Source of the DNA: Bdellovibrionales bacterium
Lineage (GTDB): Bacteria; Bdellovibrionota; FAC87; UBA2466
Length of the DNA: 53,819 nucleotides
Direction: 5' to 3'
Assembly: GCA_009692515.1 (NCBI GenBank)
Contig: SHZA01000008.1
Span: 1-53,819, forward strand
Shown here: positions 1-7,709 of the stretch, piece after piece
Layout of the letters: each line of letters starts with the position of its first letter
Numbering within the stretch: the first letter of the stretch is position 1
Notes under the pieces: generated by a model
What the model was told of the DNA's origin: nothing
Database searches by the model: none
What the model saw: only the letters and a program-made list of their open reading frames with translations
Program-made: the position numbers and the translations under genes

Positions 1-730
1 CATTAGCACTATCCAATAGAGCCTGTAACTCCTGCTCACGTTTTTTATTCTGTCCTTTGATATCGTCACACATTTGCTGAGCACGCTGTCTATCTAAAGC
101 ATCATTACCCTGTTCCCCAGTCTCAGTTTTTGGGGGAGCTGGTTTTTCTGTTTCTTTTTCTTTTTCTTTTTCTTTTTCTTTTTCTTTTACTTTGGTAGGT
201 GCTTCGTCAGAAATTTTTAAATCAAGGCGGTCTGTTGGTCTAGCAAAGGCCTTTGCAATCAAATCGGGTGCATCGACGTTTCTAAGAAGCATCTCTTTTA
301 CTAACTTTAACAAGACCTCTTTTTTAGAATCGCTACCAAATTTGATTGGGTCAACTGCATCTAGATCACTTTGTATCTTATTTTTAAATTCTGAAACCTT
401 CTCTTTTTCAGGGGTGCTATCCGCTGTATTCACTTTAATCCAAGCTGCTTGAATTCCCTCTAAAAACTGGACCGGCTCTTTAGCGTAGGTAGTTACAAAT
501 TTTGTAGGGTCTGCGTTATCTCCCAAAATCAAATCGATAGCCTTTGTCTTATCTGTCTCCTGGGTTAAATGAAGGAGAAGCGTTTGCTCTGCCGGTATTT
601 GAGATACTCTCCACAATTTAATATCTTCAGCAGCAAGGACTGGCTTCCCACTCGATAGGGCTAATGCCATGAGGGCAATTCCACTCCAGATAGTTAACTT
701 TGCTTTAATGTCTACTTTCGAGCTTTTCAT
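1..730 (-). CDS. Secreted/periplasmic protein with KE-repeat, partial (C-terminus beyond window)
   Basis: The frame stays open from an ATG at 730 down to position 1, so at least 243 codons are present and the stop lies outside the window. The N-terminus (MKSSKVDIKAKLTIW, then a hydrophobic stretch to about residue 34, ALSSGKPVLAAED) is a Sec-type signal peptide with a plausible cut after LA-A. The mature part is charged and helical, with no motif I recognise. Near residues 179-195 lies a lysine-glutamate run (KEKEKEKE...) encoded by a hexanucleotide tandem repeat, followed by a Pro-rich linker (PAPPK). GGAGA lies about 7 nt upstream of the ATG and supports the start. Function unknown; the reading frame and signal peptide are the solid part. 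Confidence 0.75.
   Translation of the reverse strand, partial: MKSSKVDIKAKLTIWSGIALMALALSSGKPVLAAEDIKLWRVSQIPAEQTLLLHLTQETDKTKAIDLILGDNADPTKFVTTYAKEPVQFLEGIQAAWIKVNTADSTPEKEKVSEFKNKIQSDLDAVDPIKFGSDSKKEVLLKLVKEMLLRNVDAPDLIAKAFARPTDRLDLKISDEAPTKVKEKEKEKEKEKETEKPAPPKTETGEQGNDALDRQRAQQMCDDIKGQNKKREQELQALLDSAN
151..188. repeat. Hexanucleotide tandem repeat (CTTTTT)n inside the first gene
   Basis: Five perfect CTTTTT units run from 154 to 183, flanked by partial units (151-153 and 184-188). Read on the minus strand they encode alternating Glu and Lys. The unit is six bases, so gain or loss of copies changes linker length without shifting the frame. Confidence 0.9.
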
Positions 731-1089
731 TTCAGAGTCTCCTTTAACCATTTGAACTTCTACTTAAACTAATACTATTAAAAAAAATTTAACTCGTTTT
801 CCTCTTTTATTGAGTCGGCACGAGAGTTCCGCTCGAGACTTACTATGAGCAAACAATATGCCATCGACAAATTAGGGAGTGACTCCAGTTCGAATACACC
901 AATCTAAAGGAGAATTAAGCTCAAACAAGCCTACAGCCACTAAATAAAAAAGTGTAAAACTGTCAAACAGGTGTTAGCGGACTAACGATTTTTTCAATTC
1001 TGCCTTTTAAAACATGCCGGTTAAAGGTTCCCTTTAGGAAGGGGACTATATTATTGCGCGCCGCCTCTACTTCTAGTAGGGTCCGCCGC
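731..1089. other. Intergenic leader with two small hairpins, no gene seen
   Basis: This AT-rich gap separates the leftward signal-peptide gene from the rightward PTPS-like gene. I see no convincing ORF, tRNA or known riboswitch. Two hairpins can be drawn. GTTAG (973-977) pairs with CTAAC (982-986) and is followed by GATTTTTTC, a weak terminator-like element. GTTCCCTT (1027-1034) pairs with AAGGGGAC (1039-1046) around a TAGG loop; its 3' arm contains the Shine-Dalgarno-like AAGGGG that would serve the TTG at 1054. Whether either is functional cannot be told from sequence alone. Confidence 0.4.
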
Positions 1090-1548
1090 ATGAGTCGCCA
1101 ATATCAAGCCCCCATTGAAAAAAAATTCCTCTATGTAACACAAGAGGTCTCTTTTTGTGCAGCTCACAAACTTTACCGCCCCGAGATGTCTCTAGAGGAA
1201 AATGTAGCCCTCTTTGGGAAGTGTGCTAACCCTCATGGCCATGGCCATAATTTCACTCTCCAGGCCACCTTTAAGGGAGAGCTAGATTCGTTAACAGGCA
1301 TGGTAATAGATTTTGCTAAGGCTAAACAAATACTTGAAGACATTGTAGTGGCTCCTCTAGATCACAAAAACATGAATGAGGACATTGCTTTTCTTAAAGG
1401 GATTATTCCTACTTCAGAAAATGTCGTGCTTTTACTCTGGGAACAGATCCAAAAGGCGACTCAAGCTGAGCCTTGGGCACTCATGAAGTTAAAATTAGCC
1501 AGTTCACTTCATCACTGGGTAGAGTATTTTGGGCCTGACCATCTTTAA
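1090..1548 (+). CDS. 6-pyruvoyltetrahydropterin synthase / QueD family protein
   Basis: This is a T-fold pterin enzyme that acts on dihydroneopterin triphosphate, the product of the FolE enzyme encoded next. Counting from the ATG at 1090, the zinc ligands are His26, His51 and His53 (CAAH and NPHGHGHN), the catalytic Cys is Cys45 (FGKC), and the Asp-His pair is Asp91-His92 (LDHKN). All are offset by +3 from rat PTPS residues His23, His48, His50, Cys42, Asp88 and His89. Glu110 (PTSEN) is also present. The Glu that anchors the pterin ring near the C-terminus (YET in the family) is replaced: the sequence reads LKLASSL. A TTG at 1054 would add 12 residues and has a better AAGGGG ribosome site; ATG 1090 fits the family length and follows TAGGG. 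The Cys arrangement favours PTPS-like over PTPS-III chemistry; the physiological product (biopterin or queuosine precursor) is not settled. Confidence 0.85.
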   Translation: MSRQYQAPIEKKFLYVTQEVSFCAAHKLYRPEMSLEENVALFGKCANPHGHGHNFTLQATFKGELDSLTGMVIDFAKAKQILEDIVVAPLDHKNMNEDIAFLKGIIPTSENVVLLLWEQIQKATQAEPWALMKLKLASSLHHWVEYFGPDHL

Positions 1549-1580
1549 GAGAAAGATAGGAATAGGAAGGGAGCTATCTG

Positions 1581-2153
1581 ATGCAAAGACAAGAGAATCC
1601 TGAATTAGACGATGATCTCATACGTAGTATCTCCAATTTACTAACGGCCATGGGTGAGGATCCGATTCGAGATGGATTAAAACAAACCCCCACTCGATTT
1701 CTAAAGGCCTTTAAATTTCTAACTCAAGGATATGAGAAGGACCCAGTAGAGATCATCAATAAAGCTCTTTTCGAAGCCAATTATTCGGAAATGGTGATTG
1801 TTAAAAATATCGAAGTTTATAGCCTGTGCGAACATCATCTATTGCCTTTTTTTGGAAAATGCCATGTGGCCTACATTCCAGATGGAAAAATCATAGGACT
1901 TTCTAAAATTCCTCGATTGGTTGATGCCTTTGCCAGAAGATTACAGGTTCAAGAACGGCTGACCTCCCAAATAGCAGAATCACTGATGAACCACCTAAAA
2001 CCCTTGGGAGTTGGGGTAGTTATGGAGGCTAGCCACCTTTGTATGATGATGAGAGGGGTAGAAAAACAGAACTCCTTTACGACCACTAGCTCACTTTTAG
2101 GAGATTTTCGCAATTCGGCCACAAGAACCGAGTTTTTCAACTTGATTAAATAG
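1581..2153 (+). CDS. folE: GTP cyclohydrolase I
   Basis: FolE converts GTP to 7,8-dihydroneopterin triphosphate, the entry step for folate, biopterin and queuosine precursors. Zinc ligands are visible as Cys83 and His86 region ([10 protein letters not shown]) and Cys154 (SHLCMMMRG). The 71-residue spacing equals Cys110-Cys181 of the E. coli enzyme. The stretch around [10 protein letters not shown] and GVEKQNS is also typical. Length (190 aa) is normal for the short bacterial form. It starts 32 nt after the PTPS-like gene with GGAAGGGAG upstream, so the two are probably co-transcribed and catalyse consecutive steps on the same intermediate. Confidence 0.96.
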   Translation: MQRQENPELDDDLIRSISNLLTAMGEDPIRDGLKQTPTRFLKAFKFLTQGYEKDPVEIINKALFEANYSEMVIVKNIEVYSLCEHHLLPFFGKCHVAYIPDGKIIGLSKIPRLVDAFARRLQVQERLTSQIAESLMNHLKPLGVGVVMEASHLCMMMRGVEKQNSFTTTSSLLGDFRNSATRTEFFNLIK

Positions 2154-2230
2154 GTGCCTTTGTTGCATTATCGCGGATTATTATTTAGAGTCTGGCTCTT
2201 TCAATGAAAAGAGTCGAAACCGGGAAGAAA

Positions 2231-2779
2231 ATGAAAGTTGCTTTATCTAGTTTAGTAGAAGGGAAAAATAAATTCCACTTCGATAGTCAAAAAGAGGAAT
2301 GGCTGAAAACCCTTGTTTCGGAACTTTCTTCTCAGGGCTATAAACTCCAATCTCCTTTGGTAGTAACTATGGAGCTCACAAAAGTAGAGCCTGAGTTTTA
2401 TCTACAGGGAATGATAGACTTCTCTGTAGAACAGAATTGTTCTCGTTGTGCAGAAAACTTTCCCTTGATTGTAAATTCCACCTTTGAATTAGCTTTAGCT
2501 AAAATACCTTCAATTAAGTATCGCTCAGCAGAGGTTACCGAGGAAACAGAAAAACTCGACGTGAACTTTTTTGAAGGAAATGAAATTGATTTAAATCCGA
2601 TCGTTGTTGAACAATTCTTCTTAAGCATTCCTTACCAATCTTTATGTAAAGTAAATTGCTCTGGAGTTTGTCATCAGTGTGGAACCAACTTGAATAACAA
2701 ACCGTGCCATTGTGCAGAGAAAACCTCTCTCACTCCATTTTCAGTGCTTCAAGAAATAAAATTATTTAAACAGGAGTAA
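2231..2779 (+). CDS. DUF177 / YceD family protein (23S rRNA accumulation protein)
   Basis: YceD proteins are encoded directly before rpmF in many bacteria and are linked to ribosomal RNA accumulation. The N-terminus MKVALSSLVEG fits the family, so I start at the ATG at 2231 (GGGAAG just upstream) rather than the ATG at 2204, which lacks a ribosome site. Two Cys clusters are visible: CSRC in the middle, and a C-terminal set CKVNCSGVCHQCGTN...CHC, a probable metal-binding region. The gene ends 2 nt before the rpmF start. The family and synteny are well supported; the biochemical role is not known precisely. Confidence 0.88.
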   Translation: MKVALSSLVEGKNKFHFDSQKEEWLKTLVSELSSQGYKLQSPLVVTMELTKVEPEFYLQGMIDFSVEQNCSRCAENFPLIVNSTFELALAKIPSIKYRSAEVTEETEKLDVNFFEGNEIDLNPIVVEQFFLSIPYQSLCKVNCSGVCHQCGTNLNNKPCHCAEKTSLTPFSVLQEIKLFKQE

Positions 2780-2781
2780 CC

Positions 2782-2961
2782 GTGGGAACACCGAAGAAAC
2801 GTAAATCACATACCAGAAAAACTAAACGAAGAAGTCATCTTGCTCTTAAAAAAACGAGCATTACAACTTGTGCCGATTGTGGAGAACCCACATTGCCTCA
2901 CCGTGTTTGCCCTAGTTGCAACCGCTATAAAGGCAAACGGATTCTCAATATTGAAGATTAA
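2782..2961 (+). CDS. rpmF: 50S ribosomal protein L32 (bL32)
   Basis: This is a 59-residue protein read from a GTG at 2782, with AGGAG five bases upstream. The N-terminus GTPKKRKSHTRKTKRRSH is the typical basic L32 start (usually AVPKRKTSKSR-like). A zinc ribbon follows, CADCGEP...CPSCNRYKG, so this is the Cys4 (zinc-containing) form. It sits between DUF177 and plsX, the usual synteny. The stop at 2959-2961 lies 3 nt before the plsX start codon. Confidence 0.95.
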   Translation: MGTPKKRKSHTRKTKRRSHLALKKTSITTCADCGEPTLPHRVCPSCNRYKGKRILNIED

Positions 2962-2964
2962 TAC

Positions 2965-4023
2965 TTGAAAGACCCTCTTATACATTCAGGTGTCTGTATA
3001 GTACTCGACGCCATGGGAGGGGACTGCGCTCCAGATGTTAATATTGATGGCGCTCTCCTAGCTCTCAATGACGACCCTGAGCTAAGTATTCAATTAGTCG
3101 GTGACCGAGCACTTCTTCTTAAGAAGTTTTCGACCAAAAAGATAGTTGAGTCGAGCCGCCTTAAAATTGTCCACGCTGAAGAGGTGATCACAATGGAAGA
3201 TCATGCCTCTCAGGGGATGCGTAAAAAGAAAAAATCGAGCATTCATGTCGGACTTCAACAGTTAAAAGAGGGTAAAGCCGACGCCTTTATCTCAGCCGGA
3301 AATAGCGGCGCTGTGATGACGGTATCGATCTTAGTTTTGGGAAGACTAGACGGAGTGGAAAGACCTGCCATTCTAATCAAACTACCTAGTGCCAAAAATT
3401 TTGTAATATTACTAGATGCGGGGGCCAATGTAGATTGTAAGCCCACCCATCTCTTTCAATTTGCAGAGATGGGCCGCCTCTACGCCGAGCTTGTAGAAAA
3501 TAGAATTCATCCCACTATAGGATTACTTTCTAATGGCTCTGAAGAGAGCAAAGGAAATGAATTAACAAGAGCAACACATGAGCTTCTGAAATCGGCTAAA
3601 ACACCCAATTACAAAGGATATATCGAAGGGTTTGATATCTTTCAAGGAAACACAGATATCGTGGTTTGTGATGGTTTTGTGGGTAATGTCGTGCTGAAAC
3701 TATCCGAAGGGATAGCTGAAACTGCGTTTCACTGGTTTAAAATTGAGATTCAGAAAAATAAGGTCATGGCTCTGATTGGACTTACCTTTTTAAAAGGCAT
3801 CTTAAGATCTTTTAAACACAAATTCGATTATAAACCCTATGGATCGGCCCCTCTTCTCGGTATTAATGGAGTTGTTTTTATTAGCCATGGAGGCTCCAAT
3901 GCCGCTGCGATTAGAAATGGTATTTTAACAGCTAAAAAAGGGGTTCAAAGCCAGTTCTTATCTAAAATAGGAACCCAACTTGCTAAAAAACATCCATCGA
4001 TTAAGAAAGAAGAATTGGCATGA
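2965..4023 (+). CDS. plsX: Phosphate acyltransferase PlsX
   Basis: PlsX makes acyl-phosphate from acyl-ACP for phosphatidic acid synthesis, acting peripherally at the inner membrane. The hallmark LDAMGGDCAPD is at residues 14-24. SAGNSGAVM, LDAGANVDCKP, FDIFQGNTDIVVCDGFVGNV and GSAPLLGINGV are further family blocks. Length 352 aa is normal. The start is a TTG three bases after the rpmF stop, without a clear ribosome site, so translation is probably coupled to rpmF. Its 3' end overlaps the fabH ATG by 4 nt. Confidence 0.95.
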   Translation: MKDPLIHSGVCIVLDAMGGDCAPDVNIDGALLALNDDPELSIQLVGDRALLLKKFSTKKIVESSRLKIVHAEEVITMEDHASQGMRKKKKSSIHVGLQQLKEGKADAFISAGNSGAVMTVSILVLGRLDGVERPAILIKLPSAKNFVILLDAGANVDCKPTHLFQFAEMGRLYAELVENRIHPTIGLLSNGSEESKGNELTRATHELLKSAKTPNYKGYIEGFDIFQGNTDIVVCDGFVGNVVLKLSEGIAETAFHWFKIEIQKNKVMALIGLTFLKGILRSFKHKFDYKPYGSAPLLGINGVVFISHGGSNAAAIRNGILTAKKGVQSQFLSKIGTQLAKKHPSIKKEELA

Positions 4024-5012
4024 GTTACTACTCACGAATTATAGGTACTGGAAAAGGGCTGCCCGAAACGGTCATGACCAACAAAGATTTTGAATCTTTT
4101 ATTGATACCAGCGATGAATGGATTCGAACCCGAACCGGTATTTCTGAACGCCGAATTGCCAATTATGAAAAGGGCGAAACTACCCTAAGCCTTTCCAGGT
4201 TGGCCGCTCTTCAGGCGATAGAAAAAGCAGGAATATCGCCACAAGATCTGGGCCTAATTATTGTGGGATCTGTCACGCCTGAAAGTGTGATGCCTACTAC
4301 GGCAAATTCTCTACAAAGAGATTTAGGTGCTGTAAATGCTTTTTCTTTTGACCTTCAAGCAGCCTGTTCCGGTTTTCTTTATGGTCTATCGATTGCGGAC
4401 CAATACATTCGTAGTGGCACTATCAAAACGGCTCTTGTGGTCGGCGCTGAAACTTTATCCACTTTAGTTAACTGGCAAGATCGGTCTACCTGTATTCTTT
4501 TTGGAGATGGCGCTGGGGCTGCTGTACTGACTCGCAGTGAAGATAAAACACACGCAATTCTATCGACGAGACTTTACTCAGATGGAACTCGCGGTGATCT
4601 TTTAAAGGTTTCTCACGGTTATGCCGCTTGTCCACCTTGGCGAGCAGACTATCGGCCTTCTGAGCATAAAATTCAAATGCAAGGTTCCGATATTTTCAAG
4701 CTAGCCGTAAGAAATATGGTGGAGGCTTCGAATAAGGTTTTAGAAGATAATCAACTCACCATAAAAGATGTCGACTTTTTTATTTTTCATCAAGCCAACA
4801 TCAGAATTATTGAAATGTGTGCAAAGACTTTAAACGTACCACTTGAGAAAACTTGGATTAACGTTGATAAATACGGAAATACATCTGCTGCAACTCTCCC
4901 CATCTGTTTAGATGAAGCGTGGAGAGCTAATGCGATTAAACCAGGAGACAAAGTTCTCATGGCAACATTTGGAGGAGGGATCACATGGGGAGCCACGCTG
5001 ATTCAACTGTAA
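4020..5012 (+). CDS. fabH: 3-oxoacyl-ACP synthase III (KAS III)
   Basis: FabH starts fatty-acid synthesis by condensing acetyl-CoA with malonyl-ACP. The catalytic triad is visible: Cys116 (DLQAACSGF), His257 (FIFHQANIR) and Asn287 (YGNTSAAT). The N-terminal TSDEWIRTRTGISERR and C-terminal GGGITWG are typical. Length is 330 aa. The ATG overlaps the plsX stop (ATGA). The 3' end overlaps fabD by 28 nt. Confidence 0.96.
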   Translation: MSYYSRIIGTGKGLPETVMTNKDFESFIDTSDEWIRTRTGISERRIANYEKGETTLSLSRLAALQAIEKAGISPQDLGLIIVGSVTPESVMPTTANSLQRDLGAVNAFSFDLQAACSGFLYGLSIADQYIRSGTIKTALVVGAETLSTLVNWQDRSTCILFGDGAGAAVLTRSEDKTHAILSTRLYSDGTRGDLLKVSHGYAACPPWRADYRPSEHKIQMQGSDIFKLAVRNMVEASNKVLEDNQLTIKDVDFFIFHQANIRIIEMCAKTLNVPLEKTWINVDKYGNTSAATLPICLDEAWRANAIKPGDKVLMATFGGGITWGATLIQL

Positions 5013-5980
5013 AAAAATCTATCGCCGCCGTTTTTCCCGGACAGGCCTCACAATATGTAGGGATGTCGAAGGTCCTTTACGATCAATTTCCTTGGACTAA
5101 ACAAATTTATGAAGAGGCCTCCGACTCTATTAAAGAAAATGTTTTTAAGCTTTGTTCAGAGGGACCAGAAGATACCCTGCAGCTCACACAAAACCAACAG
5201 CCCTGTATTTTGACCACCTCCTATGCTTGGTTCCAGGTGTTAAAGAAAAATTTAGGGTTCGATCCCTTTGCCGGCGCCGGCCATAGTTTAGGAGAGTATT
5301 CTGCTCTGTTGGCCGCAGGTGCCATGACCCTAACTGAAGCTGTGAAATTAGTAAGAACACGCGGCGAATTGATGCAAAATGCCGTTCCCAAGGGCAAGGG
5401 TAAGATGGCTGCAATCCTAGGTCTTTCTGACGACAAGGTAAAAGCACTCTGCAAAAAAGCGACCGAAGATGCTATTCACTCCTTTGTTGTTCCAGCTAAT
5501 TTCAATGCCCCGTCTCAAGTGGTAATCTCCGGACACGCGGCTGCAGTCGATAGAGTGCAGGCCATAGCTATAGATCCCGATGCTGGGGAATTAAAACCAA
5601 GAAAATTCATTCCTTTAAATGTAAGCGCCCCTTTTCATTGCGCATTAATGAAACCGGTTGCAGAGGAATTCGAACCACATCTTCTTGCCGTAAAGTGGGG
5701 CCCCAGAGCCTTTTCCATTGCTCATAATGTGGATGGTAAAATACGAAAAGAGGGCGAGCTAAATACCCTACTCAAGGATCAAATTGCTAATCCTGTATTA
5801 TGGACTACCTGTGTTTCTAATTTAGTCGAACACGGCACCCAGGTTTTTATAGAACTAGGCCCCAACAAAGTTTTAACCGGGCTCATCAAAAGGATGACTG
5901 AAAACATAGCCTTGTTTTCAATGGATTCATTTGAAGATTTTAAAAAATTTGAAACCTATATCAAGGAAGGCCAATCATGA
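4985..5980 (+). CDS. fabD: Malonyl-CoA:ACP transacylase
   Basis: FabD loads malonyl groups onto acyl carrier protein. The nucleophile elbow GHSLGEYSAL places Ser101, and the base is His218 (SAPFHCALM). FPGQASQYVGM near the N-terminus and QQPCILT are family blocks. The ATG at 4985 lies inside fabH and is preceded by GGAGGAGGG at 4971-4979, well spaced; no other start codon occurs before the conserved FPGQ. The residues around 195-207 (AIDPDAGELKPRK) look like a short insertion relative to E. coli FabD. The ATGA at 5977 links it to fabG. Confidence 0.95.
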   Translation: MGSHADSTVKKSIAAVFPGQASQYVGMSKVLYDQFPWTKQIYEEASDSIKENVFKLCSEGPEDTLQLTQNQQPCILTTSYAWFQVLKKNLGFDPFAGAGHSLGEYSALLAAGAMTLTEAVKLVRTRGELMQNAVPKGKGKMAAILGLSDDKVKALCKKATEDAIHSFVVPANFNAPSQVVISGHAAAVDRVQAIAIDPDAGELKPRKFIPLNVSAPFHCALMKPVAEEFEPHLLAVKWGPRAFSIAHNVDGKIRKEGELNTLLKDQIANPVLWTTCVSNLVEHGTQVFIELGPNKVLTGLIKRMTENIALFSMDSFEDFKKFETYIKEGQS

Positions 5981-6720
5981 CTCTAGAGGGTGAAATTGCT
6001 TTAGTAACAGGGGGGTCTCGTGGAATTGGTCGTGCAGCAGCCATCGCACTTGCTAAAGAAGGGGCTGAGGTCATCATTAATTATGTGTCCAATGAAGAAA
6101 AGGCCAAAGAGACCTGTAATGAAATTGCGGCTAATGGCGGCAAAAGTTCTGCCGTTAAATTTGACGTGGCAAATACCGAAGAGACCCAAGCGGCAATAAC
6201 GGCCATTCTTAAAGACAAAAAGAAAATTAGTATTCTCGTTAACAATGCTGGCATCACACGTGACGGACTTATGATGAGATATTCTATCGACGATTGGGAC
6301 CAGGTTTTAAATACCAATTTAAGAGGTGCCTTTGCGGTCTCTCAAAGTGTAATCCGAAGCATGATGAAGGAACGAAAAGGTAGCATCATTCACATGGGAT
6401 CGATTGTAGGCCTCACCGGTAATGCAGGACAGGCCGCTTATTGTGCAGCCAAAGCCGGAATTATTGGTCTCACTAAATCCATGGCAAAAGAGTTGGCCTC
6501 AAGAAATATTCGAGTCAACGCCATTGCGCCAGGCTTTATCGAAACCGACATGACCCACAAGCTAAATGATGAACAGAAGAAAGCTATTTCCGATCTCATT
6601 CCACTAAAAAGAATTGGCAGCGCAGATGAAATTGCTCAGGCCGTTGTATTTTTAGCATGTCAAAATAGCAGCTATATTACAGGCCAAACGATTGTGGTCG
6701 ATGGTGGAATGGGAATGTAG
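5977..6720 (+). CDS. fabG: 3-oxoacyl-ACP reductase
   Basis: FabG is the NADPH-dependent ketoacyl-ACP reductase of fatty-acid elongation. It is a classical SDR: the cofactor motif TGGSRGIGRA is at residues 11-20, NNAG at 89-92, and the catalytic residues are Ser142, Tyr155 and Lys159 (YCAAK). The C-terminus ITGQTIVVDGGMGM is diagnostic of FabG. The ATG overlaps the fabD stop. The gene is last in the operon; an acpP gene, which normally follows fabG, is absent, and a convergent methyltransferase gene ends 10 nt away. Confidence 0.96.
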   Translation: MTLEGEIALVTGGSRGIGRAAAIALAKEGAEVIINYVSNEEKAKETCNEIAANGGKSSAVKFDVANTEETQAAITAILKDKKKISILVNNAGITRDGLMMRYSIDDWDQVLNTNLRGAFAVSQSVIRSMMKERKGSIIHMGSIVGLTGNAGQAAYCAAKAGIIGLTKSMAKELASRNIRVNAIAPGFIETDMTHKLNDEQKKAISDLIPLKRIGSADEIAQAVVFLACQNSSYITGQTIVVDGGMGM

Positions 6721-6729
6721 TTGGGTGGG

Positions 6730-7377
6730 CTATCTATTTTTTCTTGCGATCGCCTGGACTAAATGGAAATTTCCCTCTGGAATCTCCTGATAGTAAAGAA
6801 TCTGAAATTCCTTTAGCTGCGTTAATAGTTCATTAGGTTTAAAGCACTGATCAAGATCGATGAGTGGATTAGGTGTGCTTTGTAGTTTTAAATGCTCCGT
6901 CGTATAGGCCTCAAATAAAACGGTGCCGCCCATGACCAACCCTCTTTTAATCTCACTAAAGAATCGAGGATTGGGTTTAAAATAACTGAGCACTACGGTG
7001 TCATACTTCATTAATGGCATTAAAAAAAAATCTAGATTCTGAGATTTAGCCTCTATTTTTACCTGTTTCTCATCGGCCAGCGACTTCGCCTTTTCTACGG
7101 CCTTAGCAGAGCAATCGATACCCTCTGCCTGAAATCCTTTTTCAGCTAGGAAAACGGTATTTCTACCCTCTCCCATCCCCACATCCAAGGCTCTTCCTCG
7201 TCTTAAAACATGGTTAAAATTCTTTAAGGAAATACAGGGCTCTTTACCAAATAGATAACCAGGAATGGCATATCTGGACTCCCATACTTCGACAGCACTC
7301 TTTTTATTAGGATCAAGTTCTGGGTATTTTTCATCAAACATAGGTGTAATGTAGCTAAGATTTGATACTTTAATCAA
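6730..7377 (-). CDS. Class I SAM-dependent methyltransferase (TehB/thiopurine-like group)
   Basis: This is a Rossmann-fold methyltransferase with unknown substrate. Motif I is ALDVGMGEGRNTVFLAEKG near residues 63-81, followed by the acidic end of strand 2 (AEGIDCS). Upstream, WESRYAIPGYLFGKEP is the typical N-terminal signature of the small TehB-like group. Length is 215 aa; a start at the internal Met13 (MFDEKYPEL) would remove a non-conserved leader and is quite possible. It converges on fabG and is transcribed away from the next gene, so it is likely its own transcription unit. Confidence 0.8.
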   Translation of the reverse strand: MIKVSNLSYITPMFDEKYPELDPNKKSAVEVWESRYAIPGYLFGKEPCISLKNFNHVLRRGRALDVGMGEGRNTVFLAEKGFQAEGIDCSAKAVEKAKSLADEKQVKIEAKSQNLDFFLMPLMKYDTVVLSYFKPNPRFFSEIKRGLVMGGTVLFEAYTTEHLKLQSTPNPLIDLDQCFKPNELLTQLKEFQILYYQEIPEGNFHLVQAIARKNR

Positions 7378-7418
7378 GAACAGTTTACGTTTGCTTAAAA
7401 ATCGGATTAAATACCCTC

Positions 7419-7709
7419 ATGGTTACTATTGGAATGAATTACTCGGTGCTGCCTGGCAAAGAAGATATTTTTGAAAGAGCTTTTTTGCAGGTGCTTTCAG
7501 TCATGAACAATTTTCCTGGGCATACCAAATCTCATTTGTATAAGGAAATAGAAAAACCCAATTGCTACCTCATTGTCTCCGATTGGAATGACAAGATCGC
7601 TTTTGATGATTTCGTAAAATCGGATGCTTTCAAAAAAGTAACCAATTGGGGAAAAGAACAGATCCTATCGGGAAGACCCCAACATCAAGTTTATACAGCG
7701 ACGGCTTGA
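7419..7709 (+). CDS. Antibiotic biosynthesis monooxygenase (ABM) domain protein
   Basis: This 96-residue protein has the ferredoxin-like ABM fold pattern: a first strand (VTIGMNYSVLPG), a helix with FERAFLQVLSVMNNFPG, then SHLYKEIEKPNCYLIVSDW and a final helix FDDFVKSDAF. Such small dimeric proteins include quinol monooxygenases and haem-degrading enzymes, but many have no known role. The stop codon overlaps the TTG start of the glycosyltransferase (TTGA), implying co-translation. Confidence 0.75.
   Translation: MVTIGMNYSVLPGKEDIFERAFLQVLSVMNNFPGHTKSHLYKEIEKPNCYLIVSDWNDKIAFDDFVKSDAFKKVTNWGKEQILSGRPQHQVYTATA

Noticed and set aside
880..910. TTCGAAT motif resembling a tRNA T-loop
   Set aside because: The flanking bases do not pair as a T stem and no acceptor, D or anticodon arm can be drawn.
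5184..5454. Minus-strand frames opposite fabD
   Set aside because: They lie entirely within a well-supported gene and have no supporting signal.
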